From UBA4312 sp002394635 (lineage in GTDB: Bacteria > Bacillota_I > Bacilli_A > Erysipelotrichales > Erysipelotrichaceae): a stretch of 64,000 nt of DNA. Below are positions 24,278-32,205 of this stretch, in pieces. The stretch's first letter is position 1, and each line of letters begins with the position of its first letter. The position numbers and the translations under genes were made by a program. A model generated the notes under the pieces. That model was not told the DNA's origin, ran no database searches, and worked only from the letters and a program-made list of their open reading frames with translations. The DNA is taken from assembly GCA_946539765.1 (NCBI GenBank), contig CAMNHO010000006.1:60687-124686 (forward strand), given 5' to 3'.

Positions 24278-24363
24278 GACGAATTACTTTAGATAATTCC
24301 AGTGTCTATTTGACAGATCCTGGATCAAAGTACAGAGCTTTTTAAAAAAATTGAAAATAATAG

Positions 24364-24392
24364 TTTATTTTTTCACAAATACACTATATAAT
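24364..24392 (+). promoter_or_regulatory. Promoter of the ECF S-component gene
   Basis: TTTATT and TATAAT are spaced by 17 bp. The predicted leader is about 95 bases long. Confidence 0.5.
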
Positions 24393-24398
24393 CACTGT

Positions 24399-24440
24399 GT
24401 GAACAGATACAGATTGAAAAACTGTAATCTGGTATTTCAC
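24399..24440 (+). promoter_or_regulatory. Structured 5' leader of the ECF S-component gene
   Basis: The start of the predicted transcript can fold into one interrupted hairpin: GTGAA-CAGAT-ACAG pairs with CTGT-ATCTG-TTCAC around a 9-base loop. Vitamin-transporter genes often carry riboswitches, but I see no match to the THF, FMN, TPP or preQ1 consensus. There is no T-run, so control, if any, would act on translation. Confidence 0.4.
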
Positions 24441-24493
24441 AAATAGAGTTATTGATACATCGTATTCGTAAGAAACGAGAGTAGGAGGAAAAA

Positions 24494-25096
24494 ATGAAAA
24501 ACTCAAATGTACGCCGAATGACAACTTTGGCACTTTTAATTGCGATTCTTGTGGTTATGTCTTACACACCTTTAGGATATCTGCAGATTGGACCGTTATC
24601 TCTGAGCTTGTTGACGATACCAGTTGCGATTGCCGCTTTGGTTATGGGACCTGTGGATGGAGCTATTATGGGTGCTGTATTCGGATTGTCGAGCTTCTTT
24701 AACGCAATGAGCGGTAAGAGCGCTATGGGCACGGCTATGTTTACAATCAACCCGTTTGGATGCTTTGTGGTTTGTGTGATTGCACGTATTTTGATGGGAT
24801 ATGGCTGTGGTCTGGTTTATAAACTTGTTCACAAAGCTCTACCGACACATGAAAAGACAAGTTGTGCTATTGGTGGTTTGTCAGCTGCCTTGCTGAATAC
24901 ATTGTTCTTTATGGGTACGCTGGTCCTGTTCTTCTATAACAGTGATTATGTACAGGGGCTAGTAACAGCTTTAGGCGTTAATAATCCTTTGTCCTTTGTG
25001 ATTGCGTTAGTTGGCTTTCAGGGACTCATTGAAGCGGTTGTATGCTGTGTGGTATCCGCAGCAGTCAGTGTACCGTTAAAAAAGATTTGGAATTAA
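24494..25096 (+). CDS. ECF transporter S-component (PF12822-like)
   Basis: A 200-residue membrane protein with about six segments. It acts as the substrate-binding subunit that docks to a shared EcfAA'T module elsewhere in the genome. The signature LSLLTIPVAIAALVMGPVDGAIMGAVFGLSS near residue 38 is typical of the PF12822 group, which includes pantothenate-type and other vitamin S-components. Substrate: probably a vitamin, not identifiable here. GAGTAGGAGGAAAAA gives a strong ribosome site. It stands alone, flanked upstream by the IS remnant and downstream by its terminator. Confidence 0.82.
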   Translation: MKNSNVRRMTTLALLIAILVVMSYTPLGYLQIGPLSLSLLTIPVAIAALVMGPVDGAIMGAVFGLSSFFNAMSGKSAMGTAMFTINPFGCFVVCVIARILMGYGCGLVYKLVHKALPTHEKTSCAIGGLSAALLNTLFFMGTLVLFFYNSDYVQGLVTALGVNNPLSFVIALVGFQGLIEAVVCCVVSAAVSVPLKKIWN

Positions 25097-25105
25097 TTGA
25101 TTTTT

Positions 25106-25133
25106 GAAACCTTTTCATAAGGTTTCTTTTTTT
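25106..25133 (+). terminator. Terminator of the ECF gene
   Basis: GAAACCTT pairs with AAGGTTTC around TTCAT, followed by a T7 run. Confidence 0.9.
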
Positions 25134-25151
25134 GTTATATATGTTTTATAT

Positions 25152-25180
25152 TTGCGATACAGTACATTTAGTGATAAAAT
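25152..25180 (+). promoter_or_regulatory. Promoter of ptsI
   Basis: TTGCGA and TAAAAT are spaced by 17 bp, with a TG making an extended -10 (TGATAAAAT). Confidence 0.7.
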
Positions 25181-25189
25181 TTCTACTAG

Positions 25190-25209
25190 ATGAAAGCGTT
25201 TTAAAACGC
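25190..25209 (+). promoter_or_regulatory. cre-like site and palindrome in the ptsI leader
   Basis: ATGAAAGCGTTTTAA fits the cre consensus except at the conserved C near the 3' end. It overlaps a perfect 14-bp palindrome, GCGTTTTAAAACGC (25196-25209), just downstream of the expected transcription start. A bound protein would act as a roadblock. Confidence 0.45.
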
Positions 25210-25232
25210 CTTGAATTATAGGAGGATACATA

Positions 25233-26936
25233 ATGTTAAAAGGTATTGCTGCAAGTGCTGGTGTTTCTGTTGCTAAGGTTTACAAATTAGAAACACCAAA
25301 AGTTGTAATCGAAAAGAAGAGCGGTGTAGCTGCGGACGAAATCGCAAAATTTGATGCTGCTTTAGCGAAGACAACAACAGATATCGAGGGGGTTAAAGAA
25401 AGAGCTGCTAAGCGTTTAAGCCCTGAAGAACTGGCTGTTTTCGATGCTCATTTAATGATGGCGAATGACCCTGAATTAGCTGGTCAGATCCGTACAAAAA
25501 TCGAAACTGAAAATGTAAATGCCGAATATGCAACGGATGAAGTAGCAAATATGATGGTGGCTATGTTTGAAAGCATGGATAATGATTACTTCCGTGAAAG
25601 AGCTGCTGATGTTAAAGACGTTACTTTCCGTTTAAAATGTAATTTACTGGGTCTGGAAATTCCTGATCTGACAGCAATCGCTGAACCGACTATTATCGTT
25701 GCTCATGACCTGACTCCAAGTGATACAGCACAGCTAAATGAGTTTGTAAAAGGTTTCGCTACTGAAATTGGTGGAAAAACTTCTCATTCGGCTATTATGG
25801 CGAACTCTCTGGAAATTCCGGCTGTTGTTGGATGTCCAGGTGTTATGGAAGCCTGTGTAAATGGTGATATTCTTGCTTTGGATGCTTTGGATGGTGAAAT
25901 TGTAATCAATCCGGATGATGCAACTGTTGCCAAATACGAAGCAAAAGCGAAAGCTTATGCAGAAGAAAAGGAAGCATTAAAAGTATTGGTTAACCAGGAA
26001 AGTGTTACTCCTGATGGACATAAAGTGGATATTGCCGGAAATATCGGTGGATTCAAGGATGTTGAAGGCGTATTAAAGAATGGTGGAGAAGGCGTTGGAT
26101 TGTTCCGTACGGAATTCTTGTACATGGACAGCGATCACTTCCCAACAGAAGACGAACAATTTGAAGCTTATAAACAAGTATTGGAAGGTATGCAGGGTAA
26201 ACGTGTTGTAGTACGTACATTGGATATCGGTGGTGACAAACACCTGACTTACTATGAGTTCCCACAGGAAATGAACCCGTTCTTAGGTTATCGTGCTATT
26301 CGTCTTTGCCTGAAAGAAACAGATATCTTCCGTACACAGTTACGTGCATTATGCCGTGCGTCTGTTTATGGTAAATTAGCTATCATGTTCCCTATGATTG
26401 CAACAATTAAAGAGTTCAGAGATGCAAAGGCCATCTTCGAAGAAGAAAAGGCTAAATTAATTGCGGAAGGTGTAGCAGTAGCTGATGATATCGAAATCGG
26501 TATGATGGTTGAAATTCCTGCCGCTGCTGTATTAGCGGATCAGTTTTCAAAATATGCTGACTTCTTCTCAATCGGTACGAATGACCTGATTCAGTATTCA
26601 ATGGCTGCTGACCGTATGTCTGAGCATGTATCTTACCTGTATCAGCCTATGAACCCAAGCATCTTACGTCTGATTAAAATGACAATTGAAGGTGCTCATA
26701 AAAACGGCAGTTGGGTAGGAATGTGTGGAGCTATGGCTGGTGATCCTATTTCTGCTCCGGTATTGTTGGGATTAGGACTGGATGAATTCTCCATGAGTGC
26801 AACACAGATTCTTAAAGCTCGTAAGATCATCAACAACATGAACTTCTCTGATGCCCAGAAATTGGCTGCTGAATGTGTTGAAAAAGACACAATCGATGAA
26901 GTAACTGAAGTTGTGAAAGCTGCTTTAGCCGGATAA
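25233..26936 (+). CDS. ptsI: PTS Enzyme I (phosphoenolpyruvate-protein phosphotransferase)
   Basis: EI takes phosphate from PEP and passes it to HPr. The 567-residue protein has the phosphorylated His185 in GGKTSHSAIMANS, the PEP-site motif DFFSIGTNDLIQYSMAADR, and the catalytic Cys in GMCGAMAGDP. The domain order (HPr-binding helices, phosphohistidine domain, TIM barrel) is normal. It has its own promoter, a cre-like element in its leader and its own terminator, 19 kb from ptsH, so the two general PTS proteins are regulated separately here. Confidence 0.97.
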   Translation: MLKGIAASAGVSVAKVYKLETPKVVIEKKSGVAADEIAKFDAALAKTTTDIEGVKERAAKRLSPEELAVFDAHLMMANDPELAGQIRTKIETENVNAEYATDEVANMMVAMFESMDNDYFRERAADVKDVTFRLKCNLLGLEIPDLTAIAEPTIIVAHDLTPSDTAQLNEFVKGFATEIGGKTSHSAIMANSLEIPAVVGCPGVMEACVNGDILALDALDGEIVINPDDATVAKYEAKAKAYAEEKEALKVLVNQESVTPDGHKVDIAGNIGGFKDVEGVLKNGGEGVGLFRTEFLYMDSDHFPTEDEQFEAYKQVLEGMQGKRVVVRTLDIGGDKHLTYYEFPQEMNPFLGYRAIRLCLKETDIFRTQLRALCRASVYGKLAIMFPMIATIKEFRDAKAIFEEEKAKLIAEGVAVADDIEIGMMVEIPAAAVLADQFSKYADFFSIGTNDLIQYSMAADRMSEHVSYLYQPMNPSILRLIKMTIEGAHKNGSWVGMCGAMAGDPISAPVLLGLGLDEFSMSATQILKARKIINNMNFSDAQKLAAECVEKDTIDEVTEVVKAALAG

Positions 26937-26946
26937 TTGATTCATT

Positions 26947-26970
26947 AAGCGAGGGAAACCTCGCTTTTTT
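26947..26970 (+). terminator. Terminator of ptsI
   Basis: AAGCGAGG pairs with CCTCGCTT around a GAAA loop, followed by TTTT. It is only 16 bases before the next start. Confidence 0.9.
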
Positions 26971-26985
26971 CATGAAAGGAATAGA

Positions 26986-28671
26986 ATGATGATTTTCAAT
27001 GAGTTTATATATGAACGTCCGAATTATCTAGAAGTTAAGAATAAGATCGAGCATTGTATGAAACGAATGGATAAATGTACGGATGGACAGTCATTGTATA
27101 AGATATTTCAGGAAATTGATCAACTAGAAAAAGAAACAGAATCCAATGAAACCATATGCTCGATCCGGCATTCTATTGATACAAAAGATCCGTTCTATGA
27201 AACGGAAAATGATTATTTGAATGAATGGATGCCTGAGATCCAAAATCTGTTTAATGATGCTTATACGAAGTTTGTAGAACATCCGTGTCTGCCTGAAATC
27301 CGATTTAAGATTCCAGAAACATTTTTTATGGCAAAAGCAATGGATGATAAATGCTTTAATGAAAAAATACTGGAAGAACTAAAAGAAGAAAACAGGTGGA
27401 TGACGATGTATCAGAATACGATTGCTTCGGCACAAGTGCCTTTTCAGAACGGAATTTATACATTGTCCGAATTAAGCAAATGGATGAACGATATAGATCG
27501 TACTATCCGTAAAGAAGCTACCTTGGCTTATTGGAACTGGTTTTCCGATAATGAATCTGTATTGGGTGATATTTTTGATCATCTTGTTAAAGTACGAACG
27601 AAAATGGCCAAAAAAATGGGATATACTGATTATGTCGAGTTTGGATATTACCGAATGCACCGGTTTGATTACACTTGGAAGGACATTGAATCGTACCGCC
27701 GAGAAATATTGAAGGATGTTGTACCGGTAGCCGAAAAATTATATGGTTTCCAAAAGCGGCGCCTGGCTGTACAAGATGTTTATGCATGGGATGAAAAAAT
27801 AGAATTTCCAGATGGAAATCCAGTTCCGAAATACAATGCGCAACAAATGGTGGAACGGGCTAAAAAGATGTATCATGAACTGGATCCGGATATTGGATCT
27901 TTCTTTGATTATCTTACGGAAAACCAATTAATGGATCTAGTTTCCAAGCCGAATAAGGCATCCGGTGGCTATTGCACTTATATACCAACTTATAAGGCCC
28001 CTTTTATTTTTGCTAACTTTAATGGAACCAGCAGTGATGTGGATACATTGACGCATGAAGCTGGTCATGCCTATCAGGTATATAAATCACAGAATATTAT
28101 TCCGAACACATGCATCTGGCCTACGTATGAATCATGCGAAATCCATTCGATGTCCATGGAATTCTTAACGTATCCTTGGATGCCGTTATTTTTCGATAGG
28201 GATAGTGATAAATTTTACTATAAGCATATGGCGGACGCAGTGAAGTTTTTGCCTTATGGTGCATTGATCGATCATTTCCAACATGTTATCTATCAGAACC
28301 CAGAGTGGAATCATACGCAACGTATGCATGCCTATCGGAAGCTGGAAAAAATGTATCTTCCATATAAAAATTATGATGAGATTCCGATCTTGGAAAATGG
28401 CGGCTGGTGGTTAAGACAGCTGCATGTGTTCATGGATCCTTTCTATTATATTGATTATACGTTAGCGCAAGTATGTGCTTTTCAGATGTTTATCCGTTCT
28501 GAGAAGAACGATCCGGATGTGATGCGGGACTACAAGCATATATGTGAAATCGGGGGAACAAAAACTTTTACAGCCATTCTGGAGGAAGCTGGTTTACGAA
28601 ATCCAATGGATCCAGGCTGTTTACATGAGGTTATGCAGGCAATCCGGCATTGGATCGTACAAAGAACATAA
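26986..28671 (+). CDS. M3-family oligoendopeptidase (PepF-like)
   Basis: A cytoplasmic zinc metallopeptidase of 561 residues, helix-rich. The active site LTHEAGHAYQ has the two zinc His at about residues 357 and 361, and the third ligand, Glu, lies in the ESCEIHSMSMEF segment about 25 residues later. M3 enzymes cut short peptides in nutrition and peptide turnover. It starts ATGATG; the second ATG (26989) is 8 bases after AAAGGA and may be the true start. No separate promoter is obvious after the ptsI terminator. Confidence 0.92.
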   Translation: MMIFNEFIYERPNYLEVKNKIEHCMKRMDKCTDGQSLYKIFQEIDQLEKETESNETICSIRHSIDTKDPFYETENDYLNEWMPEIQNLFNDAYTKFVEHPCLPEIRFKIPETFFMAKAMDDKCFNEKILEELKEENRWMTMYQNTIASAQVPFQNGIYTLSELSKWMNDIDRTIRKEATLAYWNWFSDNESVLGDIFDHLVKVRTKMAKKMGYTDYVEFGYYRMHRFDYTWKDIESYRREILKDVVPVAEKLYGFQKRRLAVQDVYAWDEKIEFPDGNPVPKYNAQQMVERAKKMYHELDPDIGSFFDYLTENQLMDLVSKPNKASGGYCTYIPTYKAPFIFANFNGTSSDVDTLTHEAGHAYQVYKSQNIIPNTCIWPTYESCEIHSMSMEFLTYPWMPLFFDRDSDKFYYKHMADAVKFLPYGALIDHFQHVIYQNPEWNHTQRMHAYRKLEKMYLPYKNYDEIPILENGGWWLRQLHVFMDPFYYIDYTLAQVCAFQMFIRSEKNDPDVMRDYKHICEIGGTKTFTAILEEAGLRNPMDPGCLHEVMQAIRHWIVQRT

Positions 28672-28679
28672 AATTTCAC

Positions 28680-28707
28680 TTGAATTTTTTAACCGATTTG
28701 ATAAACT
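28680..28707 (+). promoter_or_regulatory. Promoter of the valS T-box transcript
   Basis: TTGAAT and TAAACT are spaced by 16 bp, with an extended-10 TG (TGATAAACT), at the 5' edge of the T-box leader. Confidence 0.55.
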
Positions 28708-28713
28708 AAATCC

Positions 28714-28931
28714 ATAGGCTGAGAACAGAAGGAGTATTCTTTACATTTCATTGCAGAGAGCTTTTGGTTGGTGGAAAAAAGTATGAAAGAAAGAAGAAGG
28801 TAGTCTGGGAGCTTGTTTTCCCAATTGAGTAAGAAAACACGCAAACACGGCGTTATGTGATGAAGGTATATTTTGTATATACGAAGTTAGGTGGTACCAC
28901 GTCAAGCACGTCCTTTCAGGATGTGCTTTTT
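28714..28931 (+). ncRNA. T-box riboswitch (valine) of valS
   Basis: The leader carries the T-box sequence AGGTGGTACCACG (28890-28902) in the antiterminator region, followed by a terminator, AAGCACGTCC with GGATGTGCTT (28904-28928) and T-run. Upstream lies a long stem I region; GTA at about 28800 (AAGGTAGTC) is a suitable valine specifier. Uncharged tRNA-Val would pair with the specifier and the T-box and prevent termination. Confidence 0.93.
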
Positions 28932-28948
28932 ATTAAGGAGGAATATCT

Positions 28949-31564
28949 ATGGAAATGGCACCAAAGTATGATCATTTAAAAGTGGAAGAGCATCATTATG
29001 CAGATTGGCTAAAAAACAGTTATTTTACAGCAGGGGATATTTCTAAGCATCCATACTGTATTGTTATACCGCCACCGAACGTAACCGGAAAACTGCATTT
29101 AGGTCATGCATGGGATACAACAATCCAAGATATTTTATGTCGTTATAAACGATTACGCGGTTATGATGTATTATGGCTGGCTGGTATGGATCATGCCGGT
29201 ATTGCAACCCAGGCCAAGGTCGACGAGCGATTGCGGAATGAAGGGATTTCCCGATATGATATCGGAAGAGAAAAATTCTTAGAGAGAGCTTGGGAATGGA
29301 AAGAAGAATATGCTTCGACCATTCGTTCACAATGGGCAAAGATGGGATTATCCCTCGATTACAGCCGTGAGCGTTTTACTATGGACGAAGGACTGTCTCA
29401 TGCTGTCCGTAAGGTTTTTGTGGATTTATATAATGAAGGCCTGATTTATCAAGGAGAACGCATCATCAACTGGGATCCTGCAGCTATGACAGCATTATCC
29501 AATATTGAAGTGGAGCATAAAGAAATTATGGGTCATATGTACTACTTCAAATACAAAGTTGTTGAAAAGAATATGGACTTGGTTATAGCAACCACACGTC
29601 CTGAAACGATGTTTGCAGACCAAGCTATCTTTGTACACCCGGACGATGAAAGATATAAAGATATTGTAGGATGTCATGCAATCAATCCGGCCAACGGTGA
29701 GCCTTTGCCAATTATGGCTGATGATTATATTGATATGAGCTTTGGTACAGCTGTGATGAAATGTACACCGGCTCATGATCCTAACGATTTCATTCTTGGA
29801 CAAAAATATAATCTTCCAATGCCAATTTGTATGAATCCGGATGGTACGATGAACGAGATGGCGCATAAATATCAGGGAATGGATCGATTTGCCTGTCGTG
29901 AAGCATTAGTTAAGGACTTTGAAAAAGATGGCGTTGTCGATCATATTGAAGAACATCTCCATCAAGTCGGACATTCGCAGAGAACCGGGGTTATTGTTGA
30001 ACCTTATTTAAGTAAACAATGGTTTGTAAAAATGAAGCCACTTGCGGACGAAGTACTGGCTAATCAGAATATCGAAGACCAGAAAATAAGCTTTGTGCCG
30101 GATCGTTTTGAAAAAACATTTACACAATGGCTTGAAAATATTGAAGACTGGTGTATTTCCCGTCAGTTATGGTGGGGACATCGTATACCGGCATGGACAA
30201 ATAAAGAAACTGGCAAAATCTATGTGGGAATGGAAGACCCGAAGGATCCAGAAAACTGGACCCAGGATGAAGATGTATTAGATACCTGGTTTTCGAGTGG
30301 ATTATGGGCATTTTCAACTCTTGGATGGCCGGAAGACACCGAGGATCTGAAACGTTATTTCCCAAATGATTGTCTAGTAACGGGATATGACATTATTTTC
30401 TTCTGGGTTGCCCGTATGGCTTTCCAGACTCGTTTCAGTATGAAGAACCGACCGTTTAAAAACGTTTTGATCCATGGACTGGTACGTGATAGTCAAGGTC
30501 GAAAAATGTCCAAATCACTTGGAAACGGAATTGATCCAATGGATGTGATCCAAGAAAAAGGAGCAGATGCATTGCGATTCTTCTTAACGACAAACTCAAC
30601 ACCAGGACTGGATCTGAGATATGACGATAAGAAAGTCGATGCGGCCTGGAATTTTATTAACAAGATCTGGAATGCAGCCCGATATGTTCAGATGCAGATC
30701 AAAGATGAAAAACCGGAATTGAATACCAAGTTGTTGAGCAGTAGTGACAAATGGATCTTATCTCGTTTTAATGAAGTGCTCGAACATGTAACGACGAACA
30801 TGGAGCGCTATGAACTCTCTATGGTGGGTAATGAGTTATACAGCTTTATTTGGAACGATTTCTGTTCCTGGTATATTGAATTAAGTAAGGCTACATTGTT
30901 CAGTGAGGATCCAAATGTCGTGGCTTCCACGAAAGCTGTATTATATACGATCTTAATGAATATTTTGAAATTGTTGTCTCCTTTTATGCCGTTCGTGACA
31001 GAAGATATTTATTTGTCACTGCCACATGAGATGGAAAGCATCAATCTGGAAACATGGCCGGAAGCTATCTCCTTTGCATATACACAGGAAGAAAAAGATG
31101 AAATGAATCTTGTTATGTCAGCTATTGAAACAGTCCGTGAAGTAAAGACTAGCTATCAGATCAAACCGAGTAAGGAGTTGAGCATTTCTTTACGCAACAA
31201 CAAAGATGAATGGATTTCTTTGTCGGAGGATGCAAATGCTGTTCTCAATAAAATGTGTCATGCACAGAATGTTGGATCATTAAATACAGATGAATTATTA
31301 TCCAGAACGATTTCCAAAGCAGTTTTCACTTGTGCTATGGGGGATTTAGTGGATTATGAAAAAGAAAAAGAAAAGTTGGAGCAGGAAATAGTCCGTCTGC
31401 AGAAAGAGGTCAAGAGATCTAGCGGTATGTTAAATAACCCTGGGTTTATAAATAAAGCACCTGCAAAGAAAGTGGAACAGGAAAAAGAAAAAATGCAGAA
31501 GTATCAAGCAGATCTGGAATTGACGATGAAACAATTGGAAGAAATTGAAAAAAAGATGAAATAA
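28949..31564 (+). CDS. valS: Valyl-tRNA synthetase
   Basis: A class I synthetase of 871 residues. The HIGH box reads HLGH at residues 50-53 after PPPNVTGKL, and RKMSKSLGN places the KMSKS Lys at about 519. An editing (CP1) domain with TTRPETMFADQAI is present. The C-terminal ~70 residues form the Lys/Glu-rich coiled coil that binds tRNA. It is controlled by the T-box leader just upstream. In Bacillus folC follows valS; here a MarR gene with its own promoter follows, so valS is probably monocistronic, although no clear terminator hairpin is seen after it. Confidence 0.97.
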   Translation: MEMAPKYDHLKVEEHHYADWLKNSYFTAGDISKHPYCIVIPPPNVTGKLHLGHAWDTTIQDILCRYKRLRGYDVLWLAGMDHAGIATQAKVDERLRNEGISRYDIGREKFLERAWEWKEEYASTIRSQWAKMGLSLDYSRERFTMDEGLSHAVRKVFVDLYNEGLIYQGERIINWDPAAMTALSNIEVEHKEIMGHMYYFKYKVVEKNMDLVIATTRPETMFADQAIFVHPDDERYKDIVGCHAINPANGEPLPIMADDYIDMSFGTAVMKCTPAHDPNDFILGQKYNLPMPICMNPDGTMNEMAHKYQGMDRFACREALVKDFEKDGVVDHIEEHLHQVGHSQRTGVIVEPYLSKQWFVKMKPLADEVLANQNIEDQKISFVPDRFEKTFTQWLENIEDWCISRQLWWGHRIPAWTNKETGKIYVGMEDPKDPENWTQDEDVLDTWFSSGLWAFSTLGWPEDTEDLKRYFPNDCLVTGYDIIFFWVARMAFQTRFSMKNRPFKNVLIHGLVRDSQGRKMSKSLGNGIDPMDVIQEKGADALRFFLTTNSTPGLDLRYDDKKVDAAWNFINKIWNAARYVQMQIKDEKPELNTKLLSSSDKWILSRFNEVLEHVTTNMERYELSMVGNELYSFIWNDFCSWYIELSKATLFSEDPNVVASTKAVLYTILMNILKLLSPFMPFVTEDIYLSLPHEMESINLETWPEAISFAYTQEEKDEMNLVMSAIETVREVKTSYQIKPSKELSISLRNNKDEWISLSEDANAVLNKMCHAQNVGSLNTDELLSRTISKAVFTCAMGDLVDYEKEKEKLEQEIVRLQKEVKRSSGMLNNPGFINKAPAKKVEQEKEKMQKYQADLELTMKQLEEIEKKMK

Positions 31565-31601
31565 TTCCAAATAAATCGATTTAATTTACTTCATTTTCAT
31601 G

Positions 31602-31630
31602 TTGATTTGCATAGTTAAGATATATAAAAT
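31602..31630 (+). promoter_or_regulatory. Promoter of the MarR-family gene
   Basis: TTGATT and TAAAAT are spaced by 17 bp; AAGGTG lies before the ATG at 31654. Confidence 0.6.
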
Positions 31631-31653
31631 TAAATATGAGGCAAGGTGAAGAT

Positions 31654-32088
31654 ATGGTAAATAATGAAGTTGCAGAATTGCTGTCCGAAAATCTAGATAT
31701 TATTTTTGAGCTCTTCAAGAATATGAACAGTCCATATGAGGGATTTAGGATGAGGGATCTTCATATACTGACATATATTGATGGAAATCATGATAATCAT
31801 AAGGTGACAATTACAGAACTGGCATATCACTTAAAAGTAACGCCGGCTGCCGCCAGTCAATTAGTATCAGGATATGAGAAGAAAAACTGGTTGATTCGTA
31901 CGCGTTCCAAAGCAGACCGAAGAACTGTTTACATCGAATTAACACCGGAATTAAGAGAAGCAGTAAAAGCACGCAAAGTTGCGATTATCAATAAGGTTAT
32001 GGAAGGCTGCGATCAGTTCACAGATCAAGAGCTGAGCAATTACGCTAAAGTAGCCAGATTGATGAATCAAAATTTAAAAAATAACTAG
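31654..32088 (+). CDS. MarR-family transcriptional regulator
   Basis: A 144-residue winged-helix regulator. The core VTITELAYHLKVTPAAASQLVSGYEKKNWLIRTRSKADRRTVYIELT contains the recognition helix and the DRR wing typical of MarR proteins. The ATG at 31654 is preferred because AAGGTG is 5 bases upstream; an ATG at 31636 would lie at the promoter edge. MarR regulators usually repress themselves and a neighbouring transporter or oxidoreductase, but here the neighbours are valS and typA, so its targets are probably elsewhere. Confidence 0.9.
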   Translation: MVNNEVAELLSENLDIIFELFKNMNSPYEGFRMRDLHILTYIDGNHDNHKVTITELAYHLKVTPAAASQLVSGYEKKNWLIRTRSKADRRTVYIELTPELREAVKARKVAIINKVMEGCDQFTDQELSNYAKVARLMNQNLKNN

Positions 32089-32116
32089 ATGGACAAATTA
32101 GGATGTTTATAAAAAT

Positions 32117-32149
32117 CACGGTATTGCTTGTAAGCAAGCCGTGTTTTTT
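32117..32149 (+). terminator. Terminator of the MarR-family gene
   Basis: CACGG-TTGCTT pairs with AAGCAA-CCGTG, with a small internal bulge, followed by TTTTTT. Confidence 0.85.
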
Positions 32150-32164
32150 ATAGGTAAATTATCT

Positions 32165-32202
32165 AAAAAAAGACTGTAACCACACTGTGTTACAGTCTTT
32201 TT
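32165..32202. terminator. Terminator of typA (bidirectional)
   Basis: A 14-bp perfect inverted repeat, AAAAAGACTGTAAC with GTTACAGTCTTTTT, has an 8-base loop. A/T tracts on both sides allow it to end typA and any transcript passing the MarR terminator. Confidence 0.9.
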
Positions 32203-32205
32203 GAA

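Larger units (their letters stand above)
23918..24323 (+). mobile_element. Decayed IS3-family-like insertion sequence
   Basis: The left end (ATCCTACC, then AGTAGACAC) and the right end (GTGTCTATTTGACAG near 24302) form an imperfect terminal inverted repeat around TAGACAC. Between them are an orfA start and a frameshifted continuation. Most of the transposase gene is deleted: only about 400 bases remain of an element usually 1.2-1.5 kb long. The family assignment rests on the OrfA-type helix-turn-helix. Confidence 0.65.

Noticed and set aside
24399..24493. THF, FMN, TPP or preQ1 riboswitch before the ECF gene
   Set aside because: None of the core sequences of these classes was found; only a simple interrupted hairpin is visible.
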